A stretch of DNA of 64,000 bases from Comamonadaceae bacterium (GTDB taxonomy: Bacteria > Pseudomonadota > Gammaproteobacteria > Burkholderiales > Burkholderiaceae_C), in the NCBI GenBank assembly GCA_947448735.1, contig CANFOS010000002.1, positions 62,001-126,000 on the forward strand, given 5' to 3'. Shown here piece after piece: positions 24,860 through 33,801 of the stretch; within the stretch, counting starts at the first letter, position 1; the number at the start of each line of letters is the position of its first letter. The notes under the pieces are model-generated. The model did not search any database. It saw nothing but the letters and a program-made list of their open reading frames with translations, and was not told where the DNA came from. The position numbers and the translations under genes were made by a program.

Positions 24860-27601
24860 ATGTTTTTACCTGCCAGCCCATCAGCAACAACGCAAATCAA
24901 GGCATCTGACCACTCGCGTTTTGTGCAGCGCATTCGTCGCCGTTACGCCGCCCAGATGCCTTTGCTGGAACACGGCGCCCCGGTTCATGCCAACATGCAG
25001 ACTGCTTGGCTGGCTTTGCGCCAGCAGGGCCTTGACACCGGCGCGTCCTTGCGCGTACTGCGCCAACTGGTGATGGAGCGGCTGGTGGTTCTGGACTGTG
25101 AAGACCAGGCAGACTTGAACGTGGTGACCCGCGCCATGACCGAGCTGGCCGAGCTGGCGCTCGATGCAGCGATGCAGGAATCGCAAACTCGTCTTGACGC
25201 GCAGTATGGTGAGCCCTTGGCGCCCGACGGCAGCCGTGCCCAGATGTGGGTGGTGGGCATGGGCAAGCTCGGGGCACGCGAGCTGAATGTGTCCAGCGAC
25301 ATTGATCTGATTTACGTCTACGACCACGACGGACAAACTGCCGGGTGCATTGACAACGGCACAGGCCGGCGCGGCAGCATCTCCAACCACGAGTATTTTG
25401 CGTATCAGGTCAAGGCGATTTACGCGCTGATTGGCGAGACTAACGAGCACGGTTTTGTGTTTCGTCTGGACTTGGCACTCAGGCCGCACGGCAGCTCTGG
25501 CCCGGCGGCGCTGTCGCTGTCGGCACTCGAAGACTATTTTCAGGCCCAAGGCCGCGAATGGGAGCGCTTTGCCTGGCTCAAGAGCCGTGTCGTTGCACCG
25601 CAAACATGTGTTCAACATGGCTCTGCGCTGGCGTTGCGAACGGTTGTGTTGCCCTTTGTCTTTCGGCGCTACCTTGACTACAGCGTGTTCGACGCCTTGC
25701 GCATTTTGCACCGGCAAATCCGCGAGCATGCCGCCAAGCGCAGCGCCGGCCGGCCCGAGCGCGCCAACGACGTGAAGATGTCGCGTGGCGGCATTCGTGA
25801 AATTGAATTTACCGTGCAGTTGTTGCAGGTCGTGCGTGGTGGGCAGTTTCCCGAGCTGCGTACCCGCCGCACCGTCGACGCCTTGCCGCGTCTGGCCAAA
25901 GCCGGATTGATGGCGCAAGCCATTGCCGATTCACTGGTGGCTGCGTATCAATTTTTGCGCCGCGTGGAGCACCGTATCCAGTATTTGGACGACCAGCAAA
26001 CCCACGCCCTGCCGACCCGGGACGATGACCTGGCCTGGATTGCGCAAACCCTGGGCTACTCCGACTGCTGCTCGTTTTTGCATGACCTGGATGCCCACCG
26101 CGAGTTGGTGGCCCAGGAATTTGACAGGCTGCTGGGCGGCAAGCCGGATTGCAAAGGTTGCGTCAAAACCCCAACTGCCCCCGAACCGCTGGACGCCTTG
26201 CTTGAGCATTTGTCCGACCAGTGGCCGCAGCAGTTTCGGGTTCGTCTGCAGCAGTGGCGCACCCACCCCAAGGTGCTGGCCCTGCGGGATGACGCCAGGG
26301 CCCGCCTGAGCCAGCTGGTGCAGCGCACCGCCCAATGGCTGGCTGAAGGCAGCGTGAGCGAGGCAGCCGCCCTGCGCGTCATGGACTGGATAGAGCCCCT
26401 GCTCAGGCGCGAAAGCTACCTGGCCCTGTTGCTCGAGCGACCGCAAGTGCACCAGCGACTGCTGCGCTTGCTGGGCGCGGCCAAATGGCCCGCGCGCTAC
26501 CTGCTGATACATCCCGGGGTGATCGACGAACTGGCCAGCCAGCAGATGCTGCACGAGCGTTTTGATGCAGTCAGCTTGGGGCAAGAGCTCAAACTGCGGC
26601 TGGCCTCGCTTGCCCGCACCGGCGAGGACGACGAGGAAACCTGTCTGAACCTGCTGCGCCGCGCACACCATGCCGAGGTGTTTCGCACGCTGGCGCGGGA
26701 TGTTGAAGGTGTGCTGAGTGTCGAACAGGTGGCCGATGACCTGAGCGCACTGGCTGAGAGTATCCTGGCCATCACCGTCGACTGGTGCTGGCAGCGCCTG
26801 AAAAACCGGCACCGTGAAAGCCCGCAGCTGGCCATCATCGCGTACGGCAAACTGGGCGGCAAAGAGCTGGGTTACGGCAGTGACCTGGACCTTGTGTTTG
26901 TCTACGAAGACGAACACGAGCAGGCCAGTGAGGCCTATGCCCTGCTGGTGCGAAAGCTCATCAACTGGCTGACCGTCAAGACCGGCGAGGGCGATTTGTT
27001 CGAGATCGACACAGCCTTGCGTCCCAACGGCAATTCGGGCTTGCTGGTGACCAGCTTTGAGGCTTATGCCAAGTACCAGCAGCAGCGCGGCAGCAACACC
27101 GCCTGGACTTGGGAACACCAGGCCATGACGCGCGCCCGTTGTGTCTTGGGTGCAGAGCCATTGCGCCAGAAATTTGAAAAAATCCGGCAAGGTGTCATTA
27201 CCGCGCCACGCGACGCCGCGTTGCTGCGCGCCGAAATTGTCGCCATGCGCGACAAGGTGCGGGCTGCACACCCCATCAAGGGCAACTTGTTTGATGTCAA
27301 GCACAGCCCAGGCGGCATGGTGGACGTCGAATTTGCGGTGCAATGCCTGGTGCTGTCCCAGTCAGCCCAGCACCCGGATGTGGTCGCCAATGTCGGCAAC
27401 ATTGCCTTGCTGCAGCGGGCGGAAGCGGCTGGCTTGCTCCCGTCAGGTGTAGGGCAGGCGGCGGCGATGGCCTATCGGTCGCTGCGCCGCGTGCAGCATC
27501 AGGCGCGTCTGAATGAAGCGCCCACCCAGGTGGTTCCTGGCGAACTGCAAATTGAGCGCGATGCCATCGCCGCGCTGTGGTCGGCTGTTTTCAGCGTTTG
27601 A
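24860..27601 (+). CDS. glnE: Bifunctional glutamine synthetase adenylyltransferase/adenylyl-removing enzyme
   Basis: The product is 913 residues with two nucleotidyltransferase domains. The N-terminal adenylyl-removing site has GMGKLGARELNVSSDIDL with Asp147 and Asp149; the C-terminal adenylyltransferase site has YGKLGGKELGYGSDLDL with Asp675 and Asp677. It switches glutamine synthetase off and on in response to PII. Start: GTG at 24857 is directly followed by ATG at 24860 in frame; I use the ATG. The next gene on the strand is the efflux lipoprotein 108 bases away, separated by a degenerate repeat, so glnE is probably monocistronic. Confidence 0.95.
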   Translation: MFLPASPSATTQIKASDHSRFVQRIRRRYAAQMPLLEHGAPVHANMQTAWLALRQQGLDTGASLRVLRQLVMERLVVLDCEDQADLNVVTRAMTELAELALDAAMQESQTRLDAQYGEPLAPDGSRAQMWVVGMGKLGARELNVSSDIDLIYVYDHDGQTAGCIDNGTGRRGSISNHEYFAYQVKAIYALIGETNEHGFVFRLDLALRPHGSSGPAALSLSALEDYFQAQGREWERFAWLKSRVVAPQTCVQHGSALALRTVVLPFVFRRYLDYSVFDALRILHRQIREHAAKRSAGRPERANDVKMSRGGIREIEFTVQLLQVVRGGQFPELRTRRTVDALPRLAKAGLMAQAIADSLVAAYQFLRRVEHRIQYLDDQQTHALPTRDDDLAWIAQTLGYSDCCSFLHDLDAHRELVAQEFDRLLGGKPDCKGCVKTPTAPEPLDALLEHLSDQWPQQFRVRLQQWRTHPKVLALRDDARARLSQLVQRTAQWLAEGSVSEAAALRVMDWIEPLLRRESYLALLLERPQVHQRLLRLLGAAKWPARYLLIHPGVIDELASQQMLHERFDAVSLGQELKLRLASLARTGEDDEETCLNLLRRAHHAEVFRTLARDVEGVLSVEQVADDLSALAESILAITVDWCWQRLKNRHRESPQLAIIAYGKLGGKELGYGSDLDLVFVYEDEHEQASEAYALLVRKLINWLTVKTGEGDLFEIDTALRPNGNSGLLVTSFEAYAKYQQQRGSNTAWTWEHQAMTRARCVLGAEPLRQKFEKIRQGVITAPRDAALLRAEIVAMRDKVRAAHPIKGNLFDVKHSPGGMVDVEFAVQCLVLSQSAQHPDVVANVGNIALLQRAEAAGLLPSGVGQAAAMAYRSLRRVQHQARLNEAPTQVVPGELQIERDAIAALWSAVFSV

Positions 27602-27630
27602 CCCATCCCCTGAAAACTTTAAGCCTTACC

Positions 27631-27665
27631 GATTTCGGGTTATTTTTGGGCTGAAGGCTGATAAG
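27631..27665 (-). repeat. Degenerate half copy of the dispersed repeat (copy B)
   Basis: Read on the minus strand, TATCAGCCTTCAGCCCAAAA matches the left half of the dispersed element, but the right arm (AGCTAT...ATAG) is missing or decayed. It lies between glnE and the efflux operon. Confidence 0.45.
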
Positions 27666-27709
27666 CCAGCAAAATATGGTTTTTTCGCTGTTCGAGCATA
27701 CCTACGCCC

Positions 27710-29293
27710 ATGGGCCTTCATTTGTCTGATTTCCTTCCGGTTTCTCGTCCAGCTGCCGACTTTTTCGGTCGGCGCTGGCTTGTCTGCACAACGCTGGTTT
27801 TGCCGTCAGTGCTGACGGTTTTGGGTCTGGGCGGGTGCGCTATCAACGCGCCGCCCCTGACGCTGCCAGTGGCTGCGCCACCCCAGTGGTATGCGCCATT
27901 ACCACCTGCCACGGAACAAACCACACCGATCGTCACCAGCGCCGCCAGCAGCCTGCCACACAACGGCAGCCTGACCAGTCTGTCAAAGTGGTGGCAGCAG
28001 CAAAACGACCCGTTGCTGGTCGAGCTGATCGATGCGGCGCAGCTGGTGAGTCCGTCGGTCATCACGGCGCGCTCCAACATCCAGCAGGCGCAGGCTGCGG
28101 TCGTGGTCTCACAAGCGGCTTTGCTGCCCACGCTCGATGGGATTGGCGGCTTGAGCAGAAGCCTGAATGCTCCCGTGAATCGAACCACTGCAGCCGTTCC
28201 TGTCAATGCGGCCCAACTGGGACTGCAAGTCAACTGGGAGGTGGACCTGTTCGGCCAGAACGAGGCCAGCCTGAATGCTGACAAAGAGAGTTTTTTAGGT
28301 GCGCAGGCCCGGTGGCATGAAGCCCGTGTGCTGGTGGCGGCTGAAACCGCCAAGCAGTATTACAACTTTCGCGCTTGCGAAAAGCAGTTGTTGGTGGTGG
28401 ATGCCGACGTGCGGTCCAGACTCCAAACCAGCCGATTGAACGAGCAGCTGGCCAAAGCGGGCTTTGTGGCACCCGCCACCGCTGGTTTGGCGCGGGCGAC
28501 CGCGGCCGATGGCAAGAGCCGGTTGACACAGCAGCGAGCTGAATGCGAACTGGGCATCAAGGCCATGGCCGCCATGACGGCTTGGACCGAGCCCGATTTG
28601 CGGCAAAAACTCGCTTTGGCAGCACCGGCTGGCATCCAGCAGGGCATTGCAGATATTTCCAGCGTGCCGGCTGAAGTGCTGGGCCAGCGGCCTGATGTTT
28701 ACAACGCCGCACGTGAGTTGACGGCCGCCAGTTTTGACGTTGGCAGCGCACGGGCCCAGCGCTACCCACGCCTGAGCATAGGCGGCACGATTGCGCGCAA
28801 CAAAAGCAGCTCGCGCGGCTTTACCCAGAATTACGATACATGGTCGTTTGGCCCGATTTCATTGACCGTGCCGCTATACGACGGCGGTGCCGCCGACGCC
28901 AACGTCGACGCCGCCAAAGCCCGCTATGAGGATGCCGCCGGCAAATACCGGGGCATCGTCAGGCAAGCGGTACGTGAGGTTGAAGAAGCGTTCGTCAACC
29001 TGCAAAGCACGGCGGACAGAGGCGAGGACACATTGGCGGCAACGCTTGGTTACAGCGCATCGTTTTCTGGCACAGAAGCACGCTACAAGGCCGGTTTAGC
29101 CAGCCTGGTGGAACTCGAAGAAGCCCGGCGCGTGCTGCTGGCTGCGCAAAGCGCGCTGGTCAGCCTGGAGCGGGAACGGCGCAGCGCCTGGATTGACCTG
29201 TACCGCGCCTTGGGTGGTGGCTGGAACACGGCAGCGCTGCCTGCCACGCCCATGATATTTGGTATTCCCGAGGCGTTTTTGCCGGGCTGGTGA
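27710..29293 (+). CDS. Outer-membrane efflux lipoprotein (NodT/OprM-type, TolC family)
   Basis: The product is 527 residues with a long signal segment and a lipobox GLGGC (Cys43). Two OEP repeats follow, with coiled-coil helices at about 115-260 and 330-510; the segments DPLLVELIDAAQL and EVLGQRPDVYNAARELTAASFDVG are typical. It forms the outer-membrane channel of a tripartite pump. The MFP gene begins 46 bases downstream and the RND gene follows, giving the order channel-MFP-pump. The start is uncertain: the N-terminus before the hydrophobic run is about 20 residues longer than usual. Confidence 0.9.
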   Translation: MGLHLSDFLPVSRPAADFFGRRWLVCTTLVLPSVLTVLGLGGCAINAPPLTLPVAAPPQWYAPLPPATEQTTPIVTSAASSLPHNGSLTSLSKWWQQQNDPLLVELIDAAQLVSPSVITARSNIQQAQAAVVVSQAALLPTLDGIGGLSRSLNAPVNRTTAAVPVNAAQLGLQVNWEVDLFGQNEASLNADKESFLGAQARWHEARVLVAAETAKQYYNFRACEKQLLVVDADVRSRLQTSRLNEQLAKAGFVAPATAGLARATAADGKSRLTQQRAECELGIKAMAAMTAWTEPDLRQKLALAAPAGIQQGIADISSVPAEVLGQRPDVYNAARELTAASFDVGSARAQRYPRLSIGGTIARNKSSSRGFTQNYDTWSFGPISLTVPLYDGGAADANVDAAKARYEDAAGKYRGIVRQAVREVEEAFVNLQSTADRGEDTLAATLGYSASFSGTEARYKAGLASLVELEEARRVLLAAQSALVSLERERRSAWIDLYRALGGGWNTAALPATPMIFGIPEAFLPGW

Positions 29294-29339
29294 GCCATTT
29301 GAACCCATTTGGCCCTGAAAGACTTTTAAAAAAATACCC

Positions 29340-30497
29340 ATGAACCTTTTTCAACGCCCACGCCGCCCGCTTCAATGTGCTATTTTTTCAGTAGCTGCTG
29401 GCGTATTTGTTTATTGGGCTACAGCCGTTTTTTCATCCCCATCCAGGGCGGCTGACGATAAAAAACCGCCGCCTGCCAAAGCGGCGCTGACGGTCAGCAC
29501 GGTGCAACCCATGATGCAGAAGCTGCCCCTGCGGCTGCCTGCCAACGGCAGCATCACCGCCTGGCAAGAGGCCATCATTGGCAGCGAAGTCAGTGGCTTG
29601 CGGCTGGTCAGTGTCAATGCCAATGTGGGTGACAAAGTGGCCAAGGGACAGGTGCTGGCGACCTTTGCCACCGAGCAGGTCGGCGCTGAGGTGGCCCAGG
29701 CCCAGGCCAGCTTGCTGGAGGCCCAGGCGAATGCGCAGGATGCCGCCATCAATGCCGACAAGGCCCGCACGCTGCAAGCCAGTGGCGCCTTGAGCGAGCA
29801 GCAGATCAACCAGTACACGACGCTGGACAAAAGCGCCAAGGCCCGGCTGGAGGTGGCCCAAGCCGCGCTGGCCGTGCAGCAGGTTCGGCTCAAGCAAACC
29901 GCGGTGCTGGCGCCCGACAGTGGTGTCATTTCCAGCCGTTCTGCCACGCTGGGCGCGGTGGTGGGCAACGGAGTTGAGCTGTTCAAGATGATTCGCGGCG
30001 GGCGGCTGGAGTGGCGCGCTGAAGTGACCAGCACCGAAATGGCGGGCATCAAGCCCGGTACCCAGGTCATGGTCACGGCGGCCAGTGGCGCGCAGGTGGT
30101 GGGCAAAACGCGAACCATTGCCCCGACGGTGGACAGCGGTAGCCGAAACGGGCTGGTTTATGTTGACTTACCTTTTCACGCCAACATCAAGGCCGGCATG
30201 TATGCCAAAGGTGAGTTCGTGCTGGGTACCAGCAATGTCTTGAGCCTGCCTCAGCAGGCGCTGGTGCTGCGCGACGGCTTTACTTACGCCATGCGGCTGG
30301 AGCCGGGCAACAAAATCAGCCAGGTCAAACTGCAAACCGGCCGCCGGGCCGGCGATGCGGTGGAGGTGCTGCAGGGTGCCAAAGTGGGCGAGCAGTTTGT
30401 GGCCAGCGGTGCGGCTTTTCTGGCCGATGGCGACACCGTCAAGGTGGTGGTTGGGCCTGCTGCCGAAACGACTGTCGCCCCCAAAGCCGGAAAATAG
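29340..30497 (+). CDS. RND efflux membrane-fusion protein (periplasmic adaptor)
   Basis: The product is 385 residues. Residues 1-40 form a signal peptide that is probably cleaved after SRA at about 40. The lipoyl/barrel-sandwich halves (GSVNANVGDKVAKGQVL type at about 80-105 and LAPDSGVISSRSA), an alpha-helical hairpin at about 110-185 and a beta-barrel follow. It joins the RND pump to the outer-membrane channel. The hydrophobic core of the signal peptide (about residues 14-33) is encoded by a copy of the dispersed repeat. No lipidation cysteine is placed for a lipobox. Co-transcription with its neighbours is likely. Confidence 0.9.
   Translation: MNLFQRPRRPLQCAIFSVAAGVFVYWATAVFSSPSRAADDKKPPPAKAALTVSTVQPMMQKLPLRLPANGSITAWQEAIIGSEVSGLRLVSVNANVGDKVAKGQVLATFATEQVGAEVAQAQASLLEAQANAQDAAINADKARTLQASGALSEQQINQYTTLDKSAKARLEVAQAALAVQQVRLKQTAVLAPDSGVISSRSATLGAVVGNGVELFKMIRGGRLEWRAEVTSTEMAGIKPGTQVMVTAASGAQVVGKTRTIAPTVDSGSRNGLVYVDLPFHANIKAGMYAKGEFVLGTSNVLSLPQQALVLRDGFTYAMRLEPGNKISQVKLQTGRRAGDAVEVLQGAKVGEQFVASGAAFLADGDTVKVVVGPAAETTVAPKAGK
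29379..29438 (-). repeat. Dispersed repeat copy C, in frame inside the MFP gene
   Basis: Read on the minus strand this copy contains AACGGCTGTAGCCCAATAAA and CAGCAGCTACTGAAAAAATA, close to copies D and E. It has no in-frame stop in the MFP frame and encodes the hydrophobic signal-peptide core. The left arm pairs GGCT/AGCC perfectly and the right arm GCTA/TAGC. Confidence 0.85.
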
Positions 30498-30515
30498 TCC
30501 CCAAAACCGGTTTTA

Positions 30516-30575
30516 AACATCAAATCGGCCTTCAGCCCAATAAATACATGAGCGAAAAGCTATTAAAAAAATAGC
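30516..30575 (+). repeat. Dispersed repeat copy D (reference copy)
   Basis: The 60-bp element lies between the MFP and RND genes. Blocks: ATCAAATCGGCCTTCAGCCC, AATAAATACATGAGCGAA, AGCTATTAAAAAAATAGC. The right hairpin GCTATT-N5-AATAGC is perfect. It could shape the mRNA between the two genes. Confidence 0.9.
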
Positions 30576-30593
30576 AAACAGGAAATCACATTT

Positions 30594-33500
30594 ATGAACG
30601 TTTCCGCCTGGTGCATCCGCAACCCGATTGCCGCCGTCATGTTTTTTGTCATGCTCTGCTTTGCGGGCGTGCTGGGTTACCAAAACATGAAGGTACAGAA
30701 CTTCCCTGACCTGGAAGTGCCCAACATCATCGTCAGTGCCAGCTTGCCAGGCGCCTCGCCGGCCCAGCTGGAGACCGAGGTGGCACGCAAGATGGAAGCC
30801 GCGATTGCCGCGCTCCAAGGCCTGAAAAACATCTACACCAAGGTGCAGGATGGCGAGGTCACCATCACCGCCGAGTTCCGGCTGGAAAAGCCCAGCCAGG
30901 AGGCGCTTGATGAAACCCGCTCAGCCGTTCAGCAGGTGCGCGCCGACATGCCGGCTGACCTGCGCGACCCGGTGGTCAGCAAAATCAATATTTCAGGCGC
31001 GCCCGTGCTGGCCTACACGATCAAGAGCAGCGTGCTGGACGACGAGGCGCTGAGCTGGTTTGTGGACGACACCCTGACCAGAAGCCTGCTGGCGGTGCGT
31101 GGCGTCGGCTCGGTCACGCGGGTCGGCGGCGTGACGCGCGAGGTCCGGGTTGCCCTCAACAGCTCAAAAATGCAGGCGCTGGGCGTCAGTGCCGCCACCG
31201 TGTCGCGCCAATTGCGGCAGGTGCAAATGGACACGTCAGGCGGCCGGGCTGATTTGGGCAGCAGCGAGCAGCCGCTGCGTACGCTGGCGACCGTCAAGTC
31301 GGCTGGCGAGCTGGCCGGGCTGGAGCTGTTGGTCGGGGAGGGGCGCAAGGTTCGCCTGTCGCAGGTCGCCGATGTGCAGGACACCACGGCTGAGCCACGT
31401 TCTGCAGCGCGCCTCAATGGCGTGCCGGTGGTGGGCTTTGAAATCTCGCGCTCTAAAGGCGCCAGCGAGGTGGATGTGGGGCGCGGCGTTCGGGCTGCCT
31501 TGGCGCAGCTCAAGGTCAGCCACCCCGACATGGTGCTCAGCGAAGCCTTTGACTTTGTCACACCGGTGGAAGAAGAATACCGGGCATCGCTGATCCTGCT
31601 GGCAGAGGGCGCGCTGCTCGCGGTGCTGGTGGTGTGGCTGTTTTTGCGCGACTGGCGCGCCACCTTTGTGACGGCGGTGGCGCTGCCGCTGTCGGTGATT
31701 CCGGCCTTTATTGGCATGAACTACCTGGGCTTTTCCATCAATGTGGTCACGCTGCTGGCCCTCAGTCTGGTGATCGGCATTTTGGTCGACGACGCGATTG
31801 TCGAGGTGGAAAACATCGTGCGCCACCTGCGCATGGGCAAAACGCCGTACCAGGCGGCGATGGAGGCCGCCGATGAGATTGGCCTGGCCGTGATTGCCAC
31901 CACCTTCACGCTGGTGGCGGTGTTTTTGCCAACGGCTTTCATGAGTGGCATTGTCGGCAAGTTTTTCAAGCAATTTGGCTGGACGGCATCGCTGGCGGTG
32001 TTTGCATCGCTGGTGGTGGCACGCATGCTCACGCCGATGATGTCGGCGTATCTGCTCAAGCCCATCGTTGACTACACCGAAAAAGACGGTGCGGTCATGC
32101 GCTGGTACATGCGTGTCAGCCGCTGGTGTTTGCAGCATCGCTGGTGGACAGCCTTGGCGGCGGGCGGGTTTTTTGCCGGCTCGCTGATGCTGATCCCGCT
32201 GCTGCCGACCGGCTTCATCCCGCCCGACGACAACAACCAGACCCAGGTCTACCTGGAGCTGGCCCCTGGCAGCAAGCTGGCAGACACGTTGGTCGCTGCC
32301 GAGACCGCACGCCAGCTGTTGATGAAGGTCGAGCATGTCAAATCCACCTACACCACCGTCGGTGGCGGTTCGGCGGGTACCGACCCTTTTGCCGCCAGCG
32401 GATCGGTTGAAAAGCGCAAAGCCACGCTGACCATTTTGCTGGCCCCGCGCGGCACCCGGCCACGCAAGCAGGTGGTGGAAAACAACATTCGCAAGGCTTT
32501 GACAGAACTGCCCGGCGTGCGCAGCAAAGTGGGCCTGGGGGGCTCAGGTGAATCGCTGGTGCTGGCGCTGACCAGTGAAAACCCGGCGTCTTTGGCCGCT
32601 GCGGCTGCTGCGCTTGAAAAAGACCTGCGGACCATTCCCGGTTTGGGTTCGGTGGCATCCAGCGCTTCGCTGGTGCAACCTGAGTTGACGATCAAGCCCG
32701 ACTTTACCCGCATGGCGGACCAGGGCGTGACCAGCGCTGCGATCGGTGAAACCCTGCGCATTGCCACGGTAGGTGACTACAACGCCGCCTTGCCCAAGCT
32801 CAATGTGTCTGGGCGGCAAGTGCCGATCGTGGTGCGTCTGGCTGATGATGCCCGCGCTGACCTGGCCGCGCTGGAGCGCCTGATGGTGCCGGGCAGCCAT
32901 GGTCCCGTCATGCTGGGTCAGGTGGCCACCCTGCAAGTCTCGGGCGGCCCAGCGGTGATTGACCGATTTAACCGCCTGCGCGACGTGAAGTTTGAGATCG
33001 AGCTGTCCGGCCTGCCGCTGGGCAATGTCACCGCGCTGGTCAACAAGCTGCCAGCGATCGTCAATTTGCCCGCCGATGTCAGGCAGGTCACCATCGGCGA
33101 TGCCGAAATCATGGGCGAGCTGTTTGCCAGTTTTGGGCTGGCCATGCTGACGGCGGTGCTGTGTATTTACATTGTGCTGGTGCTGCTGTTCAAAGATTTG
33201 CTGCACCCGGTCACGATTCTGGCGGCGCTGCCTTTGTCGCTGGGTGGCGCGTTTGTGGGGCTGTTGGTGGCCGACAAAAGCTTTTCCATGCCCTCGCTGA
33301 TTGGCCTGATCATGCTGATGGGCGTGGCCACCAAAAACTCGATTTTGCTGGTGGAATACGCGATTGTTGCCAGGCGCGGCACACCTTTGCCTGAGGGTTT
33401 GCCGGGCGCAGCCGCTGGGCTGCTGCATGGCAGCAGTGGTGGCATGTTGATTCCGGCCATGTCCCGCCTTGACGCCTTGCTCGATGCCTGCCACAAGCGT

Positions 33501-33761
33501 GCCCGGCCGATTGTCATGACCACCATCGCCATGGGCGCCGGCATGATGCCGATTGCCTTTGGCTGGGGCGCGGCAGACAGCAGCTTTCGCAGCCCCATGG
33601 CGGTAGCGGTGATCGGCGGCTTGATCACCTCAACCTTTCTCAGTTTGCTGGTGGTGCCAGCAGTGTTTACTTTTATTGACGACGTGGAGCAGTGGATCGC
33701 GGGTCTTTTTCGTCGCCAGCCCAAGCCAGGCGCGCCGCAGCCGCAAGCGTCGGCTTTATAA
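30594..33761 (+). CDS. RND-family efflux pump inner-membrane transporter
   Basis: The product is 1055 residues with twelve membrane helices and two large periplasmic loops. Helix 4 carries the proton-relay pair in SLVIGILVDDAIVEVENI, and the N-terminus (NPIAAVMFFVMLCFAG) and C-terminal half (LMGVATKNSILLVEYAIVARRG) are typical of the AcrB/MexB superfamily. It is closer to the multidrug (HAE1) than the metal (HME) type. Substrates are unknown. About 25-30 extra residues (roughly 926-955, Pro/Gly/Leu-rich) lie in the cytoplasmic loop before RLDALLDACHKRARPI, where most relatives have only a few residues. Confidence 0.94.
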   Translation: MNVSAWCIRNPIAAVMFFVMLCFAGVLGYQNMKVQNFPDLEVPNIIVSASLPGASPAQLETEVARKMEAAIAALQGLKNIYTKVQDGEVTITAEFRLEKPSQEALDETRSAVQQVRADMPADLRDPVVSKINISGAPVLAYTIKSSVLDDEALSWFVDDTLTRSLLAVRGVGSVTRVGGVTREVRVALNSSKMQALGVSAATVSRQLRQVQMDTSGGRADLGSSEQPLRTLATVKSAGELAGLELLVGEGRKVRLSQVADVQDTTAEPRSAARLNGVPVVGFEISRSKGASEVDVGRGVRAALAQLKVSHPDMVLSEAFDFVTPVEEEYRASLILLAEGALLAVLVVWLFLRDWRATFVTAVALPLSVIPAFIGMNYLGFSINVVTLLALSLVIGILVDDAIVEVENIVRHLRMGKTPYQAAMEAADEIGLAVIATTFTLVAVFLPTAFMSGIVGKFFKQFGWTASLAVFASLVVARMLTPMMSAYLLKPIVDYTEKDGAVMRWYMRVSRWCLQHRWWTALAAGGFFAGSLMLIPLLPTGFIPPDDNNQTQVYLELAPGSKLADTLVAAETARQLLMKVEHVKSTYTTVGGGSAGTDPFAASGSVEKRKATLTILLAPRGTRPRKQVVENNIRKALTELPGVRSKVGLGGSGESLVLALTSENPASLAAAAAALEKDLRTIPGLGSVASSASLVQPELTIKPDFTRMADQGVTSAAIGETLRIATVGDYNAALPKLNVSGRQVPIVVRLADDARADLAALERLMVPGSHGPVMLGQVATLQVSGGPAVIDRFNRLRDVKFEIELSGLPLGNVTALVNKLPAIVNLPADVRQVTIGDAEIMGELFASFGLAMLTAVLCIYIVLVLLFKDLLHPVTILAALPLSLGGAFVGLLVADKSFSMPSLIGLIMLMGVATKNSILLVEYAIVARRGTPLPEGLPGAAAGLLHGSSGGMLIPAMSRLDALLDACHKRARPIVMTTIAMGAGMMPIAFGWGAADSSFRSPMAVAVIGGLITSTFLSLLVVPAVFTFIDDVEQWIAGLFRRQPKPGAPQPQASAL

Positions 33762-33801
33762 TCACCAGTTACCCTGATATTGTCAATTTATTTGATACTC
33801 C

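Noticed and set aside
25931..27343. 470-codon open frame antisense to glnE (and similar long antisense frames opposite dnaE2, pilU and the RND gene)
   Set aside because: They mirror the strong codon bias of the GC-rich genes on the other strand, lack recognisable domains and have no ribosome-binding sites.
27604..27640. Possible terminator after glnE
   Set aside because: No stable stem followed by a T-run; the AT-rich appearance comes from the degenerate repeat.
29294..29339. Additional copy of the dispersed repeat before the MFP gene
   Set aside because: Only a loose resemblance (CATTTGGCCCTGAAAGAC and an A-run); the core CCAATAAAT and the right hairpin are absent.
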